Assembly (NCBI GenBank): GCA_937919655.1
Contig: CALFPJ010000021.1
Span: 1-64,000, forward strand
Reading direction: 5' to 3'
DNA: 64,000 nucleotides
Origin: an uncultured Gemmatimonadales bacterium
Lineage (GTDB): Bacteria > Gemmatimonadota > Gemmatimonadetes > Longimicrobiales > Gaopeijiaceae
In this document: positions 9,574 to 18,531 of the stretch, in pieces
Position numbering within the stretch: the stretch's first letter is position 1
Layout: every line of letters begins with the position of its first letter
Program-made: the position numbers and the translations under genes
The notes under the pieces: generated by a model
Seen by the model: only the letters and a program-made list of their open reading frames with translations
Databases searched by the model: none
Told to the model about the DNA's origin: nothing

Positions 9574-10189
9574 ATGAGCCAAGAACTCAAGGACTTCCTG
9601 CCACACATCCTCGCCATGCTCGTGGGTGGCCTCACGCCGACGATCGGCTTGACGCTGCTTGCGAGGTCCGTTCCCGGGCGCGCGCGGCTGGCGGCCTTGC
9701 GTCCCCGTTGGCATGGCGGCTGCGGCGGTGATCGCGGTGGGTATCGGCGGCGGCGCGGTCTACTGGATCGCCCGTCGTGTGCTCGATACCACAGAGGGTG
9801 CCCTCACCTTTCCCGAGCCTTCAAGCCTCCTAGCCTTCGGACTCGCGATGGGACTCCCCCTCGCCCTGCCGGCCGTCATCCTGGGCTGGAACGACGAGCG
9901 CGCCAAGGCAGCTGCCAAAAGTAAGAAACGGGATTGGGTCCCCAGCAAAGATGACCGCAGAGCTTACGCGAAGGACCTCGAAAAACAGATCCGAGAGCTG
10001 AGTTCACCGCCCCGCGAGGTGGAAGTCACGATCGGCGGCGACGGCGATCGGGTGTTGTTGATCCGCGGCACCTTTGAGGCCCAGGAAGGCGAGCGATTGA
10101 CCAAGGCGCTTAGCGCAGACCTGAAGGAGCACGGGTTCAAGCGCGTCGAAGGATCCGGCGGCAAACGGGACTGGTGGGCCAGGCCCTAG
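9574..10189 (+). CDS. Membrane protein of unknown function, apparently frameshifted
   Basis: Two overlapping frames appear to belong to one ~205-residue protein. The first frame (ATG 9574) gives MSQELKDFLPHILAML and a first membrane helix up to about 9695. The second frame, entered near 9690-9712, gives two more hydrophobic helices (AAAAVIAVGIGGGAVYW and SLLAFGLAMGLPLALPAVIL) and a charged cytoplasmic tail of about 90 residues ending KRDWWARP. The total length of 616 bases fits a one-base gain. If the break is real, translation could still start at ATG 9713 and give a two-helix protein. No family recognised. Confidence 0.5.
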
Positions 10190-10219
10190 TGTTCCTCGGA
10201 GCACCCGCACGACTAGGGC
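10183..10219. terminator. Putative bidirectional hairpin between convergent genes
   Basis: GCCCTAGT (10183-10190) and ACTAGGGC (10212-10219) form a perfect 8-bp inverted repeat that contains the stop codons of both convergent genes. A second short hairpin sits inside (10189-10204). There is no clear T tract, so termination is only inferred from position. Confidence 0.4.
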
Positions 10220-11259
10220 AGCAGCACGACCTTATTCCAACCCGCCTCGCGCGCCGCGAAGCTGACATACGCGTCGACGCCATCGGCTAACGGCAGGCGA
10301 TGGGAGATCAGTCCTGCGATGAGCTTCTCATCTCGAGCCGCCAACGCTAAAGACGCCGGCATGTAATGCCGAGCCGGACAGCGACCACCCGCATAGCTGA
10401 GATTTCGGTCGTAGATCTCGCCGGGAGACAACGCGAGGTGCGCTTCACTATGGACCCCGACCGCGCCGATGCGACCTCCGAACCTCAGGAGGTTGGCGGC
10501 AGTGCGCGTAGCGGACGGCGTACCGACGGCTTCGATCGCCGCATCGGCCCCCCGCCCTTCAGTGAGACCGCGCACCACATCCACCAGCTCGTCCGTGTCG
10601 AAGTTGGCGGGCGCTGCCCCGAAGGTCTCTGCGACGGCCAACCGAGAAGCGATTCGGTCGACGGCTACGACCGCCTTGGCCCCGCGCTCCAGTGAGGCAC
10701 GAATCGCGAGGAGGCCCACCGGCCCGCAGCCTACGACTACGACCACGTCTCCCTCACCGACGCCAGCCAGGTCTGCGCCGTATGTCGCAGTGGAGAGGAT
10801 GTCGCCCGCAAGCAGGGCCACCGCCTCATCCAATCCCTCGGGCACCCGCACCAAAGTGGCATCCGCAAAAGGAACCCGGACGAATTCTGCCTGTGCGCCA
10901 TGTAGACCGCGACCGTTTTCAATCCATCCGAATAGCTGGCCACGCTCGCAACGGGCGGTCAGCCCGCTAAGACAGTAGAAGCACGCACCACAATTCGTCG
11001 TGAACGGCGCTACCACGCGGTCACCTGCGGCGAAGTCCCGGACGGCCGACCCCACCTCTACGATCGAGCCTACGAACTCGTGGCCCATCACAGTTCCAGC
11101 CTCGATCCCGCGCTCGTTGCCAAGGTATGGATGGAGGTCGGATCCGCAAAGTCCGGCCACGGTTACGCGTACGATCACGTCCGTCGGCTCGACCAAGTGG
11201 GGGTCCGGGACGTCCTCGTACTCGAGGAACTCAATTTCTTGGAAGGTGATGGCTTTCAT
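10213..11259 (-). CDS. Zinc-dependent medium-chain alcohol dehydrogenase
   Basis: A 348-residue MDR-superfamily dehydrogenase. The catalytic zinc ligands are C38 and H60-E61 (GHE motif), and the structural zinc site is the cysteine set 90, 93, 96 and 104. The Rossmann fold begins near residue 170 with VVVVGCGPVGLLA. It would oxidise an alcohol or polyol with NAD(P); the substrate is not evident, and threonine- or sorbitol-dehydrogenase-like members share this layout. It lies 169 bases downstream of the M20 peptidase on the same strand, a gap in which I see no structure. Confidence 0.9.
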   Translation of the reverse strand: MKAITFQEIEFLEYEDVPDPHLVEPTDVIVRVTVAGLCGSDLHPYLGNERGIEAGTVMGHEFVGSIVEVGSAVRDFAAGDRVVAPFTTNCGACFYCLSGLTARCERGQLFGWIENGRGLHGAQAEFVRVPFADATLVRVPEGLDEAVALLAGDILSTATYGADLAGVGEGDVVVVVGCGPVGLLAIRASLERGAKAVVAVDRIASRLAVAETFGAAPANFDTDELVDVVRGLTEGRGADAAIEAVGTPSATRTAANLLRFGGRIGAVGVHSEAHLALSPGEIYDRNLSYAGGRCPARHYMPASLALAARDEKLIAGLISHRLPLADGVDAYVSFAAREAGWNKVVLLP

Positions 11260-11428
11260 ACGCGGAAGATGCGCGGAGGTGCATCGCCCGCGCTACAGGC
11301 GGAGCATACACCGATCCTTCAATATGGAACCGGGCCGAGCGCCCCCCCCCGAGGCGTAACCGGTCGAGTGTGGGCCACGCTTCGATGTGCTCCGCCCGAT
11401 GGGGCGACGCCAAACCCGGGGGCCTAGC

Positions 11429-12700
11429 CTACCCGACCAGTTCCAGCACGGTCAAAGCCATCACCTGAGCGCTCGCCACCAAGTCCTCAATCGCACACGA
11501 CTCGTCAGGCTGGTGGGCCTCCGTGAGAGGACAAGGTCCGTAAGCGACACAGTGCACCACGCCACCGATGCGGGCGACATGCTTTTGATCGTAGGTCCCG
11601 GGGCTGCCGACCAGCTGTGGCGGGCTGCCCCGCACCGCAGACACCGCGGACGAAAGAGCCCTCACGAGCGGTGACTCTTCGGGCGTGCGCGTGGGGTGCA
11701 CAATCATGCGATCCTCGATCGTGAAGCGACAACCGTTGCCTTTGGCCTCGAGGGCGCTCACGATCTGAGCGATCTCGGCCCGGACATCTTCCAGAGACTC
11801 CTCGGGAATGAAGCGCCGGTCGAAAGTGGCGCGACACGTGTCGGCGACGCACGGCGACTGCTGCAGCTCTCCAGCCTGCCCCCCGCTTACCGCGTTGACA
11901 TTCAACGAGGGGCGGCCGGACGCTTCTGGCACGATGGACATGGTCGAAAGCCGCTGGGCCATCACGGGATCCAGCTCCGCCCTCATCGCCATAAGAAGCT
12001 CAGCCATATCATCGATGGCACTACGCCCCAGGTGTGGCATGCTTCCGTGCGCCGCATACCCATGCGCGATGACGTAGAACCAGTAGACGCCGCGGTGGCC
12101 CACACAAATGCGGTCCGGTCCAAACGGTTCGGGAATGATCACGTAGTCGGTGCGATCCGCGGCGATGTGCCCCTGCTCACACAAATAAGCGACCCCGGCG
12201 AAACCACCGCTCTCCTCGTCGACGGTCCCACTGATCTCCACAGTCCCCCGGAGCGACACGCCGGCCCGCCGGATAGCGTCGACCGCGATCACCGCTGCGG
12301 CGATGCCCGACTTCATGTCCGATGCACCCCTTCCGTAGATGCGACCGTCACGGACGAGCCCCCCAAACGGATCTTCGGTCCAGTCCTCTCTCGGCGGCAC
12401 GACGTCGAAGTGGCCGCTGAGGTGAACACAGGGACGCGACTGGGTGCCTTCGAGCAGACCAATGACGTTGACACGCGGATGACGCTCGGAGTGCTCAGGA
12501 CGACCTACATCGTCCACATAGGCCACGTCCATGCCCATCACGCCGAGTCGGGCCCCGATCAACCGGGCGCACTCCCGGTATCCGGCGCCCGGGGGGTTCA
12601 CCGTCGGAAGCCGAATCAAGTCGCCGGTCAACGCCACGATCTCGTCAGTGGCTGCGGAGACCTCGGCGAGGACGCGATCGGCGGCTTGGTGAGGAATCAT
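11429..12700 (-). CDS. M20-family metallopeptidase (ArgE/DapE-like)
   Basis: A cytoplasmic zinc hydrolase of the ArgE/DapE/carboxypeptidase G2 group, probably removing an acyl group or the C-terminal residue of a small peptide. Visible motifs are SGHFDVVPP (first metal-binding histidine and aspartate), GRGASDMKSG (bridging aspartate), and DEESGG with the catalytic glutamate. The dimerisation domain follows, then HPTRTPEES and a late GGVVHCVAYGP segment. I take ATG 12700 as start (423 residues); an in-frame GTG at 12733 adds eleven unlikely residues. Neither start has a strong ribosome site. The exact substrate is unresolved. Confidence 0.88.
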   Translation of the reverse strand: MIPHQAADRVLAEVSAATDEIVALTGDLIRLPTVNPPGAGYRECARLIGARLGVMGMDVAYVDDVGRPEHSERHPRVNVIGLLEGTQSRPCVHLSGHFDVVPPREDWTEDPFGGLVRDGRIYGRGASDMKSGIAAAVIAVDAIRRAGVSLRGTVEISGTVDEESGGFAGVAYLCEQGHIAADRTDYVIIPEPFGPDRICVGHRGVYWFYVIAHGYAAHGSMPHLGRSAIDDMAELLMAMRAELDPVMAQRLSTMSIVPEASGRPSLNVNAVSGGQAGELQQSPCVADTCRATFDRRFIPEESLEDVRAEIAQIVSALEAKGNGCRFTIEDRMIVHPTRTPEESPLVRALSSAVSAVRGSPPQLVGSPGTYDQKHVARIGGVVHCVAYGPCPLTEAHQPDESCAIEDLVASAQVMALTVLELVG

Positions 12701-12967
12701 GGAGGGGCGACGGGCTGAAGCGAACAGGAGCACCGGGCGGCACCGGGCGCGACAGGGCGAGGATACTTGTTGGCTAACCTACGCTCAGGACCCGACCAGG
12801 AGAGGTCAATCTTCGCCCGATCGGCCGAGCGCGGGCCTCCAGCGCCTCCCCAGCCACCTCCGCCCTCCTTGCCCGTTCAGGGTCCGAGTCGGACATTGGC
12901 CGGATACCATTTGGGAGGCACGTCCGGTGAACGCTGACGCGCCGATCACCTCAGCAGGAGCTTCACC

Positions 12968-13660
12968 TTGAAGAACACGATCGCCATTTTCGCTGCACTA
13001 GCCCTTTGCAGCGTTGCACCCGCATCGGCTCAGGACGCTGATATGAATTTTTTCATCACCAGCGCCGGCTCTGGTGATGGCGCGAACCTGGGCGGCCTCG
13101 TAGGCGCGGATCAGCGCTGTGAGGATCTCGCCTACGCCGCTGGGTTCGGAGACCTAACCTGGCACGCCTACCTGAGCACGTTGGCCAGCAACGGCACCAT
13201 GGCCGTGAACGCACGCGACCGGATCGGTGCCGGCCCGTGGTACAACTACGGCGGCGACATGATCGCGCGCGACGTCACGGATCTCCATTCCGAGAACGCC
13301 AACCTGACAAAGGAGACGATCCTGACCGAAAAGGGATCGATCGTGAATGGCCGTGGCGACACACCCAACATGCACGACCTCATGACGGGTTCGAACCTAG
13401 ACGGAACAGTCTACGTCGGTGACGACACCTATACGGCGTGCGACAACTGGACGAGCAACGGCGAAGGCTCCACGCGCCTTGGACACCATGACCGCCAAGG
13501 CGGTGGCGAGAACCCCGAATCGTGGAACTCGGCTCACAACTCCCGCGGCTGCTCGCAAGAGAACCTGCAATCGTCAGGCGGCAACGGCTTCTATTTTTGT
13601 TTCGCAGTCGATGGCAACTCGGCACCACAACCGGCGGCGCGCCCGGAGGACCATTCATGA
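12968..13660 (+). CDS. Secreted DUF1554-like (endostatin/lectin-fold) protein
   Basis: A 230-residue exported protein. It starts at TTG 12968, chosen because GGAG lies eight bases upstream and a clean signal peptide follows (cleavage after APASAQ). The mature part opens with NFFITSAGSGDGANLGGLVG and then ADQRCEDLA and a conserved W; this FITS...GNLGG...GAD..C pattern is typical of DUF1554 proteins, which share the endostatin/lectin-like fold. Cysteines near 50, 152, 190 and 206 could pair. The stop overlaps the start of the PQQ dehydrogenase (ATGA), indicating a shared transcript. A substrate- or surface-binding role beside the dehydrogenase is inferred. Confidence 0.72.
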   Translation: MKNTIAIFAALALCSVAPASAQDADMNFFITSAGSGDGANLGGLVGADQRCEDLAYAAGFGDLTWHAYLSTLASNGTMAVNARDRIGAGPWYNYGGDMIARDVTDLHSENANLTKETILTEKGSIVNGRGDTPNMHDLMTGSNLDGTVYVGDDTYTACDNWTSNGEGSTRLGHHDRQGGGENPESWNSAHNSRGCSQENLQSSGGNGFYFCFAVDGNSAPQPAARPEDHS

Positions 13661-15612
13661 AACGGTTCTTGATTGCGCTTACCGGCCTCGCGATTTCCGC
13701 GACTGCGGCGACCGCTCAGGTCGAGCGCGGGACTCCGGTCGGCGAATGGCGTAGTTGGGGTGCGGACAACTACACGACCCGCTACTCCCCGCTCGACCAG
13801 ATCAATGCCAGCAACTTCGAACAGCTGGAAGTGGCGTGGCTCTGGCGTGGCGACAACTACAGCCCGGAAGGCCCCGATCCGCTTCTTCGCTCGACCCCCA
13901 TTTACGTGGATGGAAAGCTCTACTCCGTCGCCGGATCGCGCCGCACGGTGGTGTCGATCGACCCCGCCACTGGTGAAACCCTGTGGACTTTCCGTGAGCC
14001 GCCCACGAAGCGATGGGAAGACTCGATGCGGAAGAACTACGGAAAGGGCGTCGCTTACGACATCGTTGACGGTCGTGGCCGCATCTACGTGATCACGCCA
14101 GGCTTCTTCCTTTGGGCGCTGGATGCTGAGACCGGCATCCCCATCTCCGACTTCGGGGTGGACGGCGAGGTCGACCTGCTCACATACCTCGGTGATTGGG
14201 AGCATGACCACGACCTCGGCCTTGATCACAAGATCGGCTACATCACGAACTCTACGCCGCCCATGATCGTCAACGGGACGATCGTCGTCGGCAATTCGCA
14301 CGAGCAGGGCTATTACGAGTACATGCAGGAGAATGTCCCAGGCAACGTCATGGGCTTCGATACGAAGACCGGTGCCCACAAGTGGACGTTCAACGTCATC
14401 CCGCAGGAAGGCGAGTTCGGCAACGACACTTGGTTGAACGACGCTTGGAAGTGGACCGGGAACGTGTCAGCGTGGGCGCCGATGTCTGCCGACCCGGAGT
14501 TGGGTCTCGTCTATGTCTCGACCGACCCGCCGACCATCGATTATTACGGCGGTTTTCATCCCGGATCGAATCTATTCTCGACGACCATGCTCGCGCTGGA
14601 CGCGGAGACCGGCGAGCGCCGCTGGCACTTCCAAACGGTCCATCACGACATCTGGAACTACGACAACCCTGCCCAGCCGGCGCTGATTGACGTCACGATC
14701 GATGGCGTCCCGAGGAAGATCGTCGCCCAGACCACCAAGCAGAGCTTCGTCTACGTCCTCGACCGGGTGACCGGAGAGCCGATCTGGCCCATCGAGGAGC
14801 GCGCGGTGCCGCAGACCGACGTCCCGGGAGAGTGGACGTCCCCCACCCAGCCGTTCCCGACTAAGCCCGCGCCGTACGAGATGCAGGGCCTCAGCGTGGA
14901 CGACCTCATCGACTTCACGCCCGCGCTCAGGGCCGAAGCACTCGAGATCACATCGCACTATCGTCTCGGGCCGCTCTTTAACCCACCCGCATTGATGGAC
15001 GCGAATGGCGACGGTGCCTCGATCCACTGCCCCGGGGCCAACGGCGGTACGAACATCCCAGGCGGGACCGTGGTGGACCCGGTTTCGGGGATTTTGTATA
15101 CCGCTTCGCAACGCGGCTGTAGCGCACCCCAGCTTCAGCCGGGCACTACCGTCGACCCGGACTCCAACGTCGACTGGGTGACCGTCGGACCTGGCGGTGT
15201 GCGCGGCCCGCAGGGCCTGCCCATCATGAAGCCACCCTACGCCAGTATCACGGCCATCGACATGAACACGGGCGAGACGCTGTGGTCAATTCCGAACGGC
15301 TTCACACCTGACCGCATCAAGAACCACCCTGCCCTAGCCGGTGTCGATATCGGCAACACAGGCAGCAGCGGACACGCCACGGCCATCGTGACGAAGTCGC
15401 TGCTCATGTACGGTGAGGGTCGCGGCCAAGCTCCTGTGATGCACGCCGTGGACAAGCTCACCGGGATGCATCTGGGTACGATTCAACTTCCCGCACCCAC
15501 GCTTACCGCCCCGATGTCGTTCATGCATGAGGGTGTACAATACGTCCTCGTGTCGGTCGGCGGCGGTGACCTCCCGGGTTCGTATGCGGCGCTGAGGTTG
15601 CCAGGGAACTGA
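13657..15612 (+). CDS. PQQ-dependent dehydrogenase, periplasmic
   Basis: A 651-residue quinoprotein of the pyrroloquinoline-quinone propeller family, oxidising an alcohol or sugar in the periplasm. ATG 13657 has GGAGGA in front and gives a signal peptide ending ATAQ. Propeller repeats are seen as W-motif segments such as DPATGETLWTF, DAETGERRWHFQ and DMNTGETLWS. There is no CxxCH, so no fused cytochrome c domain, and no adjacent cytochrome or pqq biosynthesis genes are in the window. It resembles membrane glucose/quinate dehydrogenase soluble domains more than cytochrome-fused alcohol dehydrogenases. It overlaps the DUF1554-like gene and is one base ahead of the P1 peptidase gene. Confidence 0.88.
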   Translation: MKRFLIALTGLAISATAATAQVERGTPVGEWRSWGADNYTTRYSPLDQINASNFEQLEVAWLWRGDNYSPEGPDPLLRSTPIYVDGKLYSVAGSRRTVVSIDPATGETLWTFREPPTKRWEDSMRKNYGKGVAYDIVDGRGRIYVITPGFFLWALDAETGIPISDFGVDGEVDLLTYLGDWEHDHDLGLDHKIGYITNSTPPMIVNGTIVVGNSHEQGYYEYMQENVPGNVMGFDTKTGAHKWTFNVIPQEGEFGNDTWLNDAWKWTGNVSAWAPMSADPELGLVYVSTDPPTIDYYGGFHPGSNLFSTTMLALDAETGERRWHFQTVHHDIWNYDNPAQPALIDVTIDGVPRKIVAQTTKQSFVYVLDRVTGEPIWPIEERAVPQTDVPGEWTSPTQPFPTKPAPYEMQGLSVDDLIDFTPALRAEALEITSHYRLGPLFNPPALMDANGDGASIHCPGANGGTNIPGGTVVDPVSGILYTASQRGCSAPQLQPGTTVDPDSNVDWVTVGPGGVRGPQGLPIMKPPYASITAIDMNTGETLWSIPNGFTPDRIKNHPALAGVDIGNTGSSGHATAIVTKSLLMYGEGRGQAPVMHAVDKLTGMHLGTIQLPAPTLTAPMSFMHEGVQYVLVSVGGGDLPGSYAALRLPGN

Positions 15613-15613
15613 T

Positions 15614-16690
15614 GTGCAGGTGAAGACAAAGATCCTCGTGATCGGAGCCCTCCTAGCGGGGGCTCCGATTGCCGTTCAGGCTCAGGATGGACCGGGCATG
15701 GCCGAGTGGGGCATCACCGCGGTGCCGGGCCTCGAGCTCGGCCACCATACCCTGTCAGAGCGACCCACCGGCTGCACCGTGATCCTCGCGCGGGCTGGCG
15801 CCGTGGGCGGCGTCGATGTCCGAGGCAGCGCTCCGGGCACACGTGAGATCGCGCTTCTTGACCCCGTGAACATGGTGGACCGTGTGCATGCGGTCGTGTT
15901 GTCTGGCGGTAGCGCGTTCGGCCTCGACGCCGCCTCAGGCGTCATGCGATACCTGGAGGAGCGGGACATTGGCTGGCCGGTTGGGCGCGGCAAAGTGGTG
16001 CCCATCGTCGTGAGCGCGATCCTTTTCGACCTCGGGCTGGAAGAGGGCAATCAGAAGGTGCGACCAGGCCCAGAGTGTGGGTACACGGCGGCCGAGTCGG
16101 CCTCAACCGATGCCGCCCCAGAGGGCTCCGTTGGCGCAGGCGCAGGTGCCACGGTCGGCAAGATGGGCGGGGGGGGGAGGTCGATGAAGGGCGGATTTGG
16201 AACCGCGTCGATCACGCTCAATAACGGACTTGTGGTCGCGGCGGCCGTGGCCGTCAACGCCGTTGGCGACATCATCGACCCGTCCACCGGCCAGGTCGTA
16301 GCAGGAGTCCGCACAGAAGACGGCAAAGGGCTCGCCGACGCGCGCATCCTCCTGCGGAACTCGGGCGGACCTGGTCAGGAACCCCAGGTAGAAGCCGGCC
16401 AGAACACCACCATTGGCCTGGTCGCCACCAACGCGACGCTCACGAAGGCGCAGGCGACCAAGGTCGCTCAGATGGCTCAGGACGGCTTAGCCCGGACCAT
16501 CTACCCGGCTCACACGATGGGCGATGGAGACACTGTGTTTTCGCTTGCGACGGGGGTGCTGGACGGCCCCGCGAACGTCACGGTGATCGGGGCCTTGGCA
16601 GCCGAGGTGATGGCCGAAGCGATCCTCAGGGCCGTGCGTATGGCCGAGGGGCTGCCGGGGATTCCGAGCGTGAAGGACCTGAGACGGTAG
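15614..16690 (+). CDS. P1 (DmpA-like) family aminopeptidase, exported
   Basis: A 358-residue member of the DmpA/NylC group of N-terminal-nucleophile hydrolases, which cleave themselves in two and then release N-terminal residues or hydrolyse amides. A GTG start at 15614 gives a signal peptide ending VQAQ, so the enzyme is exported. The conserved GGSAFGLDAASGVM block is present near residue 95. The segment MKGGFGTAS near residue 195 is the likely processing region; which Thr or Ser is the nucleophile cannot be fixed by eye. A late TIYPAHTMGDGDTVFSLATG block is also typical. It is the third gene of a tightly coupled set with the DUF1554-like protein and PQQ dehydrogenase. Confidence 0.87.
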   Translation: MQVKTKILVIGALLAGAPIAVQAQDGPGMAEWGITAVPGLELGHHTLSERPTGCTVILARAGAVGGVDVRGSAPGTREIALLDPVNMVDRVHAVVLSGGSAFGLDAASGVMRYLEERDIGWPVGRGKVVPIVVSAILFDLGLEEGNQKVRPGPECGYTAAESASTDAAPEGSVGAGAGATVGKMGGGGRSMKGGFGTASITLNNGLVVAAAVAVNAVGDIIDPSTGQVVAGVRTEDGKGLADARILLRNSGGPGQEPQVEAGQNTTIGLVATNATLTKAQATKVAQMAQDGLARTIYPAHTMGDGDTVFSLATGVLDGPANVTVIGALAAEVMAEAILRAVRMAEGLPGIPSVKDLRR

Positions 16691-16729
16691 CCCGCGGGGA
16701 TTCCGAGCGTGGAAGATCTGATGCCGTCA
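16657..16729 (+). repeat. Local duplication of the P1 peptidase gene end
   Basis: The last bases of the P1 peptidase gene, beginning GGGGATTCCGAGCGTG at 16657, are repeated with changes just after the stop codon (from 16696), at a 39-base offset. The second copy reads on as a diverged echo of the KDLRR end. This looks like an old tandem slip at the 3' end of the gene. Confidence 0.6.
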
Positions 16730-17040
16730 CGCCCAGGTACTCCGCCCTAGTGAGCTCCTGACAAGAACTGAAGCACGAGTGCTCGGCGGGACTCAAGATG
16801 CGATTTGACATCCGCTAGAGCGCTCGGGAAGACCCCTGGGTTCGTGAGTTGCGTGAAGCCTATCTGCTCGCCGGCCGTATATTGCACCCGGGTGGAGCGT
16901 AGGGCTATCGTCCTGTCACCGGCGGACACCCCTCCACCCTTCCGGCCACGTAGGGTTAGATCCGGTCGCCTGGTGCTATGAAATCGTATTAGGGCCTAGT
17001 ATGGTGTTCACCAACCTCCGACCCACTTCGAGGCCCCATT
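16691..17040. other. Intergenic stretch with no recognised gene
   Basis: About 350 bases between the P1 peptidase and the symporter. Apart from the echo of the peptidase 3' end at its left edge, I see no conserved motif, RNA or convincing small gene. Short open frames on the minus strand lack ribosome sites and family resemblance. The symporter promoter should lie here but no confident -35/-10 pair was found. Confidence 0.5.
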
Positions 17041-18468
17041 GTGAACCCTGACCCCAACCCCGCCGCAAGCCTGCAGCTCGGGGTACTGCTTGTCTACTCG
17101 GTAGGCCTCGTGGTGTTGGGTCTGTGGATCTCTCGGAGGGTCGAAGGCGCGGGCTCCTTCTTCGTGGCGGACCGCAAGCTCGGGCCAGGGCTGACGTTCT
17201 CGACTTTTCTAGCAGCCAACATCGGCGCAGGATCCATCATCGGGGCGTCTGGAATCGGCTACCGCGATGGCATCTCTGCCTGGTGGTGGATCGGGTCAGC
17301 GGGAATCGGTTCGCTACTGTTGGCCATGTGGATCGGTCCGCGCATTTGGCGTGTCGCGACCCAGAACGGTCTGTATACGGCTGGCGATTACCTAGAACAC
17401 CGGTACGGCAGCGCAGTACGCGCAACTATCGCGATTTTGCTGTGGGTGGCCACGTTGGCCGTGCTGTCTGCCCAACTGATCGCCATGGCGCAGATCTTCG
17501 AGTTGGTGCTGGGCACACCTCGTTGGGTTGGCGCCGTGATCGGTGGTGTGGTCATGACCGCCTACTTCGCGGCAGGCGGGCTGCTGACGACCGCCTGGGT
17601 GAACATGGTTCAGTTGGTCGTCTTGTTCGTGGGCATGGCGATCGCTGTCCCGGTGGCGCTCTCCAACGCGGGGGGTTGGGCGGCTGTTCAGGCCGCGGCA
17701 CCCGCACAGGCCGAGTGGGGCAATTTTCTCACGGGGCCCAATTCAGGCTTCATTCTCGTCGCACTCCTGGTGCCCGCATTCATGGTATCCCCTGGCCTGC
17801 TGCAAAAGGCATACGGTGCCCGGGACGAACGCTCGCTCCGCCTCGGCATCGGCCTGCAAGGACTCGTCCTGATGGCCTTCGCCTTCGTGCCGGCGCTGCT
17901 CGGGATGATCGCGCGCGTCTACAACCCGGACCTGGGCGCCGACTTCGAATTGGCTGTCCCGATCGTGTTGACTCAGGGATTGCCGCCCTTGCTCGGGGCG
18001 ATTGGCCTGGCGGCTGTCTTCTCCGCCGAGGTCAGCTCTGCCGACGCTGTCCTCTTCATGCTGTCGACGTCACTCTCCAAGGACCTCTATAAGCGATACA
18101 TTCGCCCAGACGCATCGGATTCGGACCTGCTGCGGGTGGCACGACTCGCCGCGGTCTCGGGGGGGATCCTCGGCGTGATCCTGGCTGTCCTGAACCCCAC
18201 CGTCATCGGACAGCTCACGGTCTTTTATTCGGTGATGGCCGTCAGCCTCTTCGTGCCGATTGTCGCCGGCTTGCACTCAAGGCGCCCAGGAGTACCCGAG
18301 GCGCTAACGGGAATCGCCGCGGGCATCGCTGTCCTCTTCGCTGTGCGGCTGTTCGGCCTCTCCGCGACGAACCGGCTGTTGGATCCGACGTTGCTGGGGA
18401 TTATGGCTTCGGCTGCGGCATTCGGGCTTGTTTGGCTCCTGAGACGGCCATCGCGCGCCAGTCAGTAG
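17041..18468 (+). CDS. Sodium:solute symporter family (SSS) permease
   Basis: A 475-residue integral membrane protein with about 13 hydrophobic helices, typical of the SSS family that uses the sodium gradient to import sugars, amino acids or carboxylates. The N-terminal part has FFVADRKLGPGLTFSTFLA and NIGAGSIIGASGIGYRDG, matching the signature near helices 2-3, and the central VFSAEVSSADAVLFMLSTS matches the family motif that carries sodium ligands. GTG 17041 is taken as start. The solute cannot be told. It stands alone, with a decayed regulator gene 63 bases downstream. Confidence 0.9.
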   Translation: MNPDPNPAASLQLGVLLVYSVGLVVLGLWISRRVEGAGSFFVADRKLGPGLTFSTFLAANIGAGSIIGASGIGYRDGISAWWWIGSAGIGSLLLAMWIGPRIWRVATQNGLYTAGDYLEHRYGSAVRATIAILLWVATLAVLSAQLIAMAQIFELVLGTPRWVGAVIGGVVMTAYFAAGGLLTTAWVNMVQLVVLFVGMAIAVPVALSNAGGWAAVQAAAPAQAEWGNFLTGPNSGFILVALLVPAFMVSPGLLQKAYGARDERSLRLGIGLQGLVLMAFAFVPALLGMIARVYNPDLGADFELAVPIVLTQGLPPLLGAIGLAAVFSAEVSSADAVLFMLSTSLSKDLYKRYIRPDASDSDLLRVARLAAVSGGILGVILAVLNPTVIGQLTVFYSVMAVSLFVPIVAGLHSRRPGVPEALTGIAAGIAVLFAVRLFGLSATNRLLDPTLLGIMASAAAFGLVWLLRRPSRASQ

Positions 18469-18518
18469 GGCCGACTGCCATCCGCCCTCTATGCGTTCCC
18501 TAACTACGCTCGCGACCC

Positions 18519-18524
18519 TACCTT
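18519..18524 (+). promoter_or_regulatory. Possible -10 element for a leaderless start
   Basis: TACCTT ends seven bases before the ATG at 18532 and there is no ribosome site, the same arrangement as before truA. No good -35 hexamer is seen, so this is tentative. Confidence 0.25.
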
Positions 18525-18531
18525 GGCCAGC

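Noticed and set aside
11696-12718. Plus-strand open frame of 340 codons opposite the M20 peptidase
   Set aside because: Antisense shadow; all M20 motifs are on the minus strand and the plus reading has no recognisable family.
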